Shown here in pieces: positions 1-4,794 of a DNA stretch of 17,774 nucleotides; positions within the stretch are counted from its first letter, which is position 1, and each line of letters starts with the position of its first letter. A program made the translations under genes and the position numbers. Below the pieces are notes generated by a model. It worked only from the letters and a program-made list of their open reading frames with translations. It was not told the DNA's origin and did not search any database. Origin of the DNA: an uncultured Eubacterium sp. (GTDB lineage: Bacteria > Bacillota > Clostridia > Lachnospirales > Lachnospiraceae); assembly GCA_934316925.1 (NCBI GenBank), contig CAKREC010000041.1:1-17774 (forward strand). Direction: 5' to 3'.

Positions 1-57
1 TACGATTCCTAACTGTCTGTTAGCGTTCATAGATGAAATATTGTGCTGTACGATCAT
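1..57 (-). CDS. Flagellin, N-terminal 19 codons (rest outside window)
   Basis: The minus strand from 57 to the window edge translates as MIVQHNISSMNANRQLGIV. This is the conserved D0 start of flagellin, the filament subunit exported through the flagellar type III apparatus (family pattern: hydrophobic-HN-S-NANRQLG). The ATG at 57-55 follows a strong AGGAGG at about 70-65, at normal spacing, which fixes the start. csrA lies 128 bases upstream on the same strand, an arrangement like csrA-hag in Bacillus. I see no sigma-28 motif between csrA and this gene, so its transcription probably depends on a promoter upstream of csrA. Only the first residues are visible, so length and intactness are unknown. 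Confidence 0.88.
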   Translation of the reverse strand, partial: MIVQHNISSMNANRQLGIV

Positions 58-64
58 AATAATT

Positions 65-101
65 ACCTCCTTGTTTTACCGCCACAAATCCGTTTGTAGC
101 G
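65..101 (-). promoter_or_regulatory. Flagellin leader with two CsrA-type GGA sites
   Basis: Read on the minus strand, bases 101-80 form a 9-bp stem (CGCUACAAA pairing with UUUGUGGCG, one G-U) closed by the tetraloop CGGA. Bases 74-65 read ACAAGGAGGU, which fits the CsrA consensus ACARGGANGU and includes the Shine-Dalgarno sequence. These are the only two GGA triplets in the 128-base leader, and they are about 21 nt apart, a distance one CsrA dimer can bridge. The known model is the B. subtilis hag leader, where CsrA on two such sites blocks ribosome binding. Binding here is inferred. Confidence 0.7.
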
Positions 102-147
102 TTGCATGTTTTTTGTTTTCTATTTTATAATATCTAAAAGGACAAGA

Positions 148-162
148 CTGCGGGCCCGGCAG
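148..162 (-). other. GC-rich inverted repeat between csrA and flagellin
   Basis: CTGC and GCAG arms flank a GGGCCC-containing centre, in an otherwise AT-rich region. On the minus strand it is followed only by a broken T-rich stretch, so it is at most a weak terminator or a processing hairpin between csrA and flagellin. Confidence 0.3.
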
Positions 163-185
163 CCCCACCCTTTCAGTTATTACCA

Positions 186-437
186 TTAGTGATTGTCCGG
201 TTTTGTTCCTCGTTTTTTTCGATAGCGTTCCGGCAGATTAGGTTCTGCATAATATGCAGTTTTGTTTTCTTTCAGCTCCGGATTTTTCTTTTCCAAAACG
301 GTACTTCGAAGAATATTCACATCTTTCGGAGCGTCGATCATAATTCGCATATGATGATTGCTTCCTCCCAGAAAAACGATTTTTACATCATCACCAATCA
401 TCAGATACTCTTCGGTACTTACAGATAATCGAAGCAT
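186..437 (-). CDS. csrA: CsrA-family translational regulator
   Basis: An 83-residue protein of the CsrA/RsmA family, RNA-binding dimers that cover GGA motifs in mRNA leaders and, in Gram-positive flagellates, repress flagellin translation until FliW titrates them. Visible family features are Leu4, MIGDD at 13-17, the APKDV strand at 36-40 and Arg44 at the exact position of the key RNA-contacting arginine. Departures are Val6-Ser7 in place of the usual Arg6-Arg7, Leu43 in place of His43, and a long basic tail (about 51-83) beyond the usual 60-75 residues. The start at 437 has GGGAGG at good spacing. It sits directly upstream of flagellin and beside an invertible promoter segment. No fliW is visible; it may lie outside the window. 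Confidence 0.85.
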   Translation of the reverse strand: MLRLSVSTEEYLMIGDDVKIVFLGGSNHHMRIMIDAPKDVNILRSTVLEKKNPELKENKTAYYAEPNLPERYRKKRGTKPDNH

Positions 438-441
438 AATA

Positions 442-457
442 AAGACCTCCCTGTCTT
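442..457 (-). promoter_or_regulatory. csrA leader hairpin presenting its own RBS
   Basis: On the minus strand, AAGAC and GUCUU pair around the loop AGGGAG, which is the csrA Shine-Dalgarno sequence. Bases 454-445 read ACAGGGAGGU, a full match to the CsrA consensus ACARGGANGU. This suggests CsrA represses its own translation. That is an inference from sequence only. Confidence 0.55.
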
Positions 458-485
458 GTATTTATGTAACATTTGATACTAAAAT
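456..485 (+). promoter_or_regulatory. Possible recombinase promoter spanning IR-L
   Basis: TTGTAT (456-461), an 18-bp spacer and TAAAAT (480-485) form a modest sigma-A-like promoter reading into the recombinase. The -35 lies outside the invertible segment and the -10 lies inside IR-L, so recombinase expression could depend on orientation. Only 27 bases separate IR-L from the start codon, so any promoter must overlap or precede IR-L. Confidence 0.3.
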
Positions 486-492
486 GTTGCAT
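464..492 (+). repeat. Left inverted recombination site (IR-L)
   Basis: A 29-bp element with two 11-bp arms and a 7-bp asymmetric centre. The outer arm is ATGTAACATTT, the centre GATACTA, the inner arm AAATGTTGCAT written as TAAAATGTTGCAT from the centre. It matches the reverse complement of bases 1220-1248 at 28 of 29 positions; the only difference is T467 in the outer arm. The 11-7-11 layout resembles the core sites of tyrosine recombinases such as XerC/D dif. It lies between csrA and the recombinase gene. Confidence 0.85.
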
Positions 493-519
493 ATACAAAT
501 AGGACGAGGAGGCTTATTT

Positions 520-1098
520 ATGAGTACAACACAACCAATCAGAAACAAACAACAGTTGGAAAATTTCAGAAACTATTACAAAACAATCGAACAAAAGCCG
601 CGAAATTATGCTCTTATCGTCTTTGGCTTAAATTCTGCCCTGCGAATTGGGGATATTTTGAATTTAAAATGGCAGGATATTCGAAAAGACGACCATTACC
701 GAAAACACATTACTGTTATTGAATGTAAAACGGGAAAAGAAAATATTTTTCCGCTGAATAAAGCATCTATCGAGTCACTGGAATTTTATCGGAAAGCAAT
801 TGGCAATCCCGCTGAAAATGACTATATCTTTTTCAGCCAAAAGGCAAAAAATTGTCCGATCAGTCGCTCACAGGCCTTTCGCATTATTCAAAAAGCCGCA
901 AATGCTACAGGACTGGACGAACAGCATATCAGCTGTCATTCGTTGCGTAAGACTTTTGGTTATCACGCCTGGAAAAACGGGACGCCTCCCGCATTATTGA
1001 TGAGTGTTTTTAACCATTCTTCTTATGAAATAACAAAACGGTATTTGGGAATTCAACAATTTGATAAGGACGAAGTGTACCAGAAAACCATACTGTAG
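520..1098 (+). CDS. Small tyrosine recombinase (probable DNA invertase)
   Basis: A 192-residue protein of the phage integrase/tyrosine recombinase family, close in size to the FimB/FimE inverters, with essentially only the catalytic domain. The catalytic set is visible: Arg42 in SALRIGD, a lysine in the ECKTGKE beta-hairpin (70 or 73), His140 and Arg143 in CHSLRKT, His166 in FNHSS and the nucleophile Tyr175 in KRYLGI. The reading frame is open further upstream, but the start at 520 is chosen because GAGGAGG sits 7 bases before it and the upstream codons run through csrA and IR-L. It is the only plus-strand gene here and is flanked on both sides by inverted 29-bp sites, so inversion of its own segment is the likely job. 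No phage or conjugation genes accompany it. Confidence 0.88.
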   Translation: MSTTQPIRNKQQLENFRNYYKTIEQKPRNYALIVFGLNSALRIGDILNLKWQDIRKDDHYRKHITVIECKTGKENIFPLNKASIESLEFYRKAIGNPAENDYIFFSQKAKNCPISRSQAFRIIQKAANATGLDEQHISCHSLRKTFGYHAWKNGTPPALLMSVFNHSSYEITKRYLGIQQFDKDEVYQKTIL

Positions 1099-1113
1099 CA
1101 GGTTTATTGTATT

Positions 1114-1173
1114 CACCTTTTAAAGTAGAAAAAATGCTCAGCAAATTTTTATCCAAAAAATTTTAAAAAGGTG
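1114..1173. other. Inverted repeat upstream of the sigma-28 promoter
   Basis: CACCTTTTAAA at 1114-1124 is mirrored by TTTAAAAAGGTG at 1162-1173, with one extra A and about 37 bases between. It directly abuts the -35 of the sigma-28 promoter. It could be a regulator site or a weak end for the recombinase transcript. No T tract follows it. Confidence 0.3.
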
Positions 1174-1174
1174 T

Positions 1175-1200
1175 TAAGTATTTCAAAGACACTCCGATAT
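1175..1200 (+). promoter_or_regulatory. Sigma-28 (sigma-D/FliA) promoter inside the invertible segment
   Basis: TAAG (1175-1178), exactly 15 bases, then CCGATAT (1194-1200). The B. subtilis sigma-D consensus is TAAA-N14-16-GCCGATAT, so one -35 base and the leading G of the -10 differ. Sigma-28 drives late flagellar genes such as flagellin. In this orientation the promoter reads right, away from csrA-flagellin. A TATAAT at 1202-1207 has no fitting -35 and is probably incidental. Confidence 0.75.
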
Positions 1201-1219
1201 ATATAATGTCAAAAGAAAA

Positions 1220-1248
1220 ATGCAACATTTTAGTATCAAATGTTGCAT
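1220..1248 (-). repeat. Right inverted recombination site (IR-R)
   Basis: A perfect 11-7-11 dyad: ATGCAACATTT, centre TAGTATC, AAATGTTGCAT. Its reverse complement equals IR-L except at one outer-arm base. The non-palindromic 7-bp centre gives the two sites opposite orientation, which is what a tyrosine recombinase needs for inversion and not deletion. Confidence 0.85.
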
Positions 1249-1253
1249 TTTTT
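1220..1253 (+). terminator. Hairpin plus T tract formed at IR-R
   Basis: The IR-R dyad can fold as an 11-bp stem with a 7-nt loop, followed by six Ts (1248-1253) and more T-rich DNA. It would end the recombinase transcript and, in the OFF orientation, any sigma-28 transcript. The T tract lies outside the segment; the DNA beside IR-L on the csrA side (ACATAAATAC) has none, so termination should be lost in the ON orientation. Confidence 0.6.
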
Positions 1254-1312
1254 ATTTATTATAAATAGATTTCTCCCGGCTATTCATACAATTTGAAGCA
1301 ATATCCAGGCAT

Positions 1313-1352
1313 AAAAAAGTTGCTCCAAGAAAATTTTTCTCGAAACAACTTT
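1313..1352 (-). terminator. Terminator of the nrdD-nrdG-dut operon
   Basis: On the minus strand, AAAGTTGTTTCGAG pairs with CTTGGAGCAACTTT (with G-U and one weak position) and is followed by TTTTTT at 1318-1313. It lies about 105 bases past the dut stop. The stretch 1099-1457 has no gene; it holds the sigma-28 promoter, IR-R, this terminator and the dyad element next to it. Confidence 0.7.
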
Positions 1353-1371
1353 ATATGCTCTAAATCAATAT

Positions 1372-1436
1372 ATCATAAGCTTCGCTTATGATCGTTGTTG
1401 CATTCGCCAAATGCTTCGCGCTTGGCTCATTGCCTT
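1372..1436 (-). repeat. Dyad-rich element downstream of dut
   Basis: Several helices overlap. TCATAAGC and GCTTATGA close a GAA triloop (1373-1391); further left-to-right, GCATT/AATGC and GCCAA/TTGGC are mutually exclusive stems, and GCGAAGC occurs twice on the minus strand. This layout suggests a small dispersed repeat or a structured 3' tail of the dut transcript. I see only one copy in this window and give it no function. Confidence 0.4.
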
Positions 1437-1457
1437 CATTATATCACAACCACATCT

Positions 1458-1904
1458 TTAGTGCGTACCCGTGCTGCCAAAACCGCCCTCACCACGGACA
1501 CTTTCATTCAGTTCTTCCACCTCATGGTACTCAGCAAAAATGTATGGCGCGATCACCATCTGTGAAATACGTTCGCCCGGTTCTACAAGAATTGCTTCTG
1601 CACTATGATTGTGAAGTGCCACCATGATCTCCCCACGATAATCCGAGTCTATAACACCAACTTTATTTGCAGGTGCTAACCCTTTTTTACAAGCCAGTCC
1701 ACTTCGTGCATATACAAGACCAACAAGTCCTTCCGGAATTTCCATTGCTATTCCCGTGTGAATAAAAGCGGTCTCTCCCGGCTGAATTGAAACAGCCTCT
1801 TCCATGCACGCATACAGATCAGCTCCTGCTGCATATGCAGTACCATACTGCGGTACGACTGCATTTTTATCCAATTTTTTAAAATTTACTACTGTTTTAT
1901 TCAT
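1458..1904 (-). CDS. dut: dUTP diphosphatase (dUTPase)
   Basis: A 148-residue trimeric-type dUTPase that hydrolyses dUTP to dUMP and pyrophosphate, keeping uracil out of DNA and feeding dTMP synthesis. All five family motifs are present in order: AAGADLY (25-31), ARSGLA (66-71), GVIDSDYRGEI (83-93) with the catalytic Asp region, GERISQMVI (110-118) and the glycine-rich RGEGGFGSTG (137-146) that closes over the nucleotide. Length is normal. The start at 1904 gives the family N terminus; an in-frame start further upstream at 1940 would overlap nrdG and has no better support. The AGGAG is about 12 bases away, longer than usual. It begins one base after the nrdG stop, so translation is probably coupled within the nrdD-nrdG-dut operon. 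Confidence 0.93.
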   Translation of the reverse strand: MNKTVVNFKKLDKNAVVPQYGTAYAAGADLYACMEEAVSIQPGETAFIHTGIAMEIPEGLVGLVYARSGLACKKGLAPANKVGVIDSDYRGEIMVALHNHSAEAILVEPGERISQMVIAPYIFAEYHEVEELNESVRGEGGFGSTGTH

Positions 1905-1905
1905 G

Positions 1906-2436
1906 TTAAACAATTTCTCCTTCCCAATGAACAACGTCACCGGTCTCTAGTGATTTTTTGACATCTATAATTCTTTGATTGTCAGATCCCCTGAAATTTA
2001 CTTTGAGATTTTTTTGAGCCACCACAAACTCACCATCCACCAAAATATCAATATACGAAAGCAATTCTCTGGTAATCGCAGATTCTTTGCACATATGTTC
2101 CAAAATATCTTTATCAAACAGATATCCGGAATAACACCAGATATTCTTTTCCGGATATGTGCTCTTAACTTCTCGTAATAAAGGAAGGAGCCCCTCCTGA
2201 TTAGCAGGTTCGAAAGGCTCCCCTCCGAGCAGGGACAACCCTGCTATGTATCCCGGCTTCAGGTACTGAATAATATCCTCAATCTCTTTATCAGTAAATG
2301 GTTTACCATAATTGAAATCCCATGCTTCTTTGTTGAAGCATTCTTTACAGTGATGGGTGCATCCACTGACAAAAAGGGAAACTCTTACTCCCGTGCCATT
2401 GGCTACATCATACTGCTTGATATCAGCATAATTCAT
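1906..2436 (-). CDS. nrdG: Anaerobic ribonucleotide reductase activating protein
   Basis: A 176-residue radical SAM enzyme that uses a 4Fe-4S cluster and S-adenosylmethionine to put the glycyl radical on NrdD. The cluster motif CxxxCxxC is CTHHCKEC with Cys26, Cys30 and Cys33, and LLGGEPFEP around 70-78 is the GGE motif that binds the SAM amino group. Length is slightly above the usual 155-175. GAGG precedes the ATG at reasonable spacing. It lies 32 bases after nrdD and one base before dut, so the three are almost surely co-transcribed. The enzyme works only without oxygen, which fits a strict anaerobe. Confidence 0.94.
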   Translation of the reverse strand: MNYADIKQYDVANGTGVRVSLFVSGCTHHCKECFNKEAWDFNYGKPFTDKEIEDIIQYLKPGYIAGLSLLGGEPFEPANQEGLLPLLREVKSTYPEKNIWCYSGYLFDKDILEHMCKESAITRELLSYIDILVDGEFVVAQKNLKVNFRGSDNQRIIDVKKSLETGDVVHWEGEIV

Positions 2437-2468
2437 ACCTAAATTACCTCGATTTCATCCTATATATT

Positions 2469-4595
2469 TTATAAATGAAGAACTCTGGCATTGATCTCTT
2501 TGGTCTTTCCAACATTCCAGAAGTTCTCTCCCAGATATCCACAGGTACGTCTGGTCACATTCATCTTGTCATGATCCTTATTGCCGCAATTTGGACATTC
2601 CCATTCCAGGTTTTCATTTACGATGATCTCGCCGTCAAAGCCACATACATGACAATAATCAGATTTTGTATTGAACTCAGCATACTGAATATTATCATAG
2701 ATATACTTTACAACTTCTTCCATGGCTTCCAGATTGTGTTGCATGTTTGGAACCTCAACATATGAAATCGCACCACCCGAAGAGATCACCTGAAACTGCG
2801 CTTCAAAATCAAACTTACTGAACGCATCGATTTTTTCTCTGACATCTACATGATATGAATTTGTATAATAACCTTTGTCCGTAACGTCTTCGATCTCGCC
2901 AAATTTCTTCTTGTCAATCTCAGCAAAACGATAACACAAACTTTCTGCCGGTGTTCCATAAAGTCCAAAATGAATTCCGGTCTCTTCTTTCCATGTGTCG
3001 GTCGCGCGACGCAGACGATTCATAACTGCCTTTGCAAACACCCCGCCTTTTTCCGTCGTATGGCTTTCGCCCGTCATAAGTTTTGTAACCTCGTACAAAC
3101 CAATATAACCAAGAGAAATCGTGGAGTATCCACCGTGCAAAAGTTTGTCGATCTTCTCACCCTTTTCCAACCGGGCGATCGCACCATACTGCCAATGGAT
3201 CGGACTTACATCACTTGTCACTCCCTCCAGCGCACGATGTCTGCACATAAGTGCTTCGAAGCACAGAGACAACCGTTCCTCCAGCAGCTGCCAGAAATAC
3301 TCGGTATCTCCTTTTGCCAGAATACCAATCTGCGGAAGGTTGATGCTTACAACACCCTGATTGAAACGGCCTTCAAATTTGTATTCGCCATTCTCATCCT
3401 TCCATGGAGTAAGAAAACTCCGGCAGCCCATACAGCTAAATACATTGCCTTCGTAGTTCTCTCGCATCTTCTTGGCTGATATGTAATCCGGATACATCCG
3501 CTTGGCAGAACACTTAACCGCAAGTTTCGTAATATAATCGTACTTGCCCCCCTTAAGAGCATTGTGTTCATCCAGAACATAGATCAGTTTCGGAAACGCC
3601 GGTGTTACATAAACACCTTTTTCATTTTTAATTCCTTCGAGTCTCTGTCGTAAGATCTCCTCAATGATCATCGCATTTTCTTCAATGTACGGATCATCCT
3701 TGTCCAGATTCAAAAACAGGGTAACAAACGGGCTCTGTCCATTGGTCGTCATCAGGGTATTGATCTGATACTGAATCGTCTGGACACCGGAACGCAGCTC
3801 ATCGCTGACTCTGTCTTTCACAAACTGTTCGATCACCTCTGGCGATACTTTATCCCCATACTTTTCAGTGTAATGTGCACGATACTTCAAAGCACTTTTA
3901 CGAAGATATTTGCCCAGATGTCTCGTATCTACCGACTGTCCACCATACTGGCTGCTTGCTACCGCAGAAATGATCTGCGTCATGACCGTACATGCCACCT
4001 GAAAGCTTTTTGGACTCTCGATCAGCTTGCCATTCATAACGGTGCCGTTGTCGAGCATATCACCAATATTGATCAGACAGCAGTTAAAGATCGGCTGAAT
4101 AAAATAGTCCATATCATGGAAATGTAAAACGCCATCCTCATGAGCCTTTGTAATCTTCTCCGGCAAAAGCATACGCTTAGTCAAATCTTTCGACACCTCT
4201 CCGGCGATCAGATCACGCTGCGTACTTGCTACATACGCATTTTTATTGGAGTTTTCCTCCATAACATCTTTATTGCTGTTCTGGATCAAACTCATAATGG
4301 AGTCATCCGTCGTGTTGGCTTTACGAACCAATTCTCTTGTATAACGATAAATAATATACTTCTTCGCAAGAACAAACTTTCCTGCTGCCATAAGCTTCTG
4401 CTCAATAATATCCTGAATGTCTTCTACCTGCATCGTATCCCGTTTCATGTTTTCAATGCTGGCAACAATACCATCGATCATGTCATCTGGCACTTTTTCA
4501 AAAGAATCCACTTCTGCATTGGCCTTTCGAATGGCAACTAAAATTTTGTTTCTGTCGTACTCTGCGGTTCGTCCGTCTCTCTTTATAACCTTCAC
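2469..4595 (-). CDS. nrdD: Anaerobic (class III) ribonucleoside-triphosphate reductase
   Basis: A 708-residue glycyl-radical enzyme that reduces ribonucleoside triphosphates to dNTPs. An ATP-cone regulatory domain (about 1-95, starting MKVIKRDGRTAEYDRNKI) precedes the catalytic barrel, which has the NCCLIN cysteine strand near 170 and the FSCMGCRSF finger-loop cysteines near 390. The C terminus has a zinc site with Cys648, Cys651, Cys667 and Cys670 and the radical loop RTCGYLG with Gly686. The start is GTG at 4595, supported by AAGGGG nine bases upstream and by the standard ATP-cone N terminus. First gene of nrdD-nrdG-dut, with its own sigma-A promoter at 4648-4676. Nothing is missing. Confidence 0.96.
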   Translation of the reverse strand: MKVIKRDGRTAEYDRNKILVAIRKANAEVDSFEKVPDDMIDGIVASIENMKRDTMQVEDIQDIIEQKLMAAGKFVLAKKYIIYRYTRELVRKANTTDDSIMSLIQNSNKDVMEENSNKNAYVASTQRDLIAGEVSKDLTKRMLLPEKITKAHEDGVLHFHDMDYFIQPIFNCCLINIGDMLDNGTVMNGKLIESPKSFQVACTVMTQIISAVASSQYGGQSVDTRHLGKYLRKSALKYRAHYTEKYGDKVSPEVIEQFVKDRVSDELRSGVQTIQYQINTLMTTNGQSPFVTLFLNLDKDDPYIEENAMIIEEILRQRLEGIKNEKGVYVTPAFPKLIYVLDEHNALKGGKYDYITKLAVKCSAKRMYPDYISAKKMRENYEGNVFSCMGCRSFLTPWKDENGEYKFEGRFNQGVVSINLPQIGILAKGDTEYFWQLLEERLSLCFEALMCRHRALEGVTSDVSPIHWQYGAIARLEKGEKIDKLLHGGYSTISLGYIGLYEVTKLMTGESHTTEKGGVFAKAVMNRLRRATDTWKEETGIHFGLYGTPAESLCYRFAEIDKKKFGEIEDVTDKGYYTNSYHVDVREKIDAFSKFDFEAQFQVISSGGAISYVEVPNMQHNLEAMEEVVKYIYDNIQYAEFNTKSDYCHVCGFDGEIIVNENLEWECPNCGNKDHDKMNVTRRTCGYLGENFWNVGKTKEINARVLHL

Positions 4596-4647
4596 TTTTG
4601 AGAACCCCTTTCTTCCCTTTTACTTAAATAAAAAAACTACGGTTCTT

Positions 4648-4676
4648 ATTATAACACTCCCCCTTTTTCTTGTAAA
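4648..4676 (-). promoter_or_regulatory. Sigma-A promoter of nrdD operon
   Basis: On the minus strand TTTACA (4676-4671), 17 bases, TATAAT (4653-4648). The -10 is perfect and the -35 matches 5 of 6. The predicted start is about 45-50 bases before the GTG. Confidence 0.7.
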
Positions 4677-4682
4677 CAACAA

Positions 4683-4698
4683 AAACTATATTTTGTGT
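4683..4698. promoter_or_regulatory. Possible NrdR box upstream of nrdD
   Basis: AAACTATATTTTGTGT resembles the 16-bp palindromic NrdR box (of the form ACACTATATATTGTGT) with two differences, placed just upstream of the nrdD -35. NrdR boxes usually come in pairs; a CACAT-C-ATGTG palindrome at 4729-4739 is a possible but poor second one. No nrdR gene is in the window. Confidence 0.35.
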
Positions 4699-4794
4699 TT
4701 TTTCTTGTTGTTCCTGTTTTTTCCCTACCACATCATGTGTTTTTACTATCGTAGTAGAAAAGGAGAAAAAGCATTATAAAGCCCGTAGTTTCCC

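Larger units (their letters stand above)
464..1248. other. Predicted invertible segment (flagellar phase switch)
   Basis: About 727 bp lie between the inner edges of the two inverted 29-bp sites. The segment carries the tyrosine recombinase and, at 1175-1200, an outward-facing sigma-28 promoter. In the orientation given, the promoter faces right into a hairpin with a T tract and towards the 3' side of dut. Inversion would place it about 67 nt upstream of the csrA start codon, reading through csrA into flagellin. The segment therefore has the parts of a self-contained ON/OFF switch for flagellin, shown here as OFF. Known parallels are the fim switch of E. coli and the flagellar switch of C. 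difficile; inversion here is inferred. Confidence 0.78.

Noticed and set aside
189..428. 79-residue open frame opposite csrA
   Set aside because: Shadow of csrA, with no ribosome binding site and no recognisable family.
358..519. 54-codon upstream extension of the recombinase reading frame (start at 358)
   Set aside because: It runs antisense through csrA and across IR-L, has no ribosome binding site at 358, and the ATG at 520 has GAGGAGG at ideal spacing and gives a FimB-sized protein.
520..1098. Recombinase as the integrase of a prophage, ICE or integron
   Set aside because: No phage, conjugation, cassette or attachment-site structure is nearby. The tightly flanking inverted sites and enclosed promoter fit an inversion system better.
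1202..1207. TATAAT next to the sigma-28 promoter as a sigma-A -10
   Set aside because: No acceptable -35 lies 16-18 bases upstream, whereas the sigma-28 elements are correctly spaced.
1388..1627. 79-residue plus-strand open frame over the dut 3' end
   Set aside because: Overlaps the dut coding strand and the dyad element; composition is that of an antisense shadow.
2970..3479. 169-residue plus-strand open frame inside nrdD
   Set aside because: Antisense to well-conserved NrdD sequence, no RBS, no motif.
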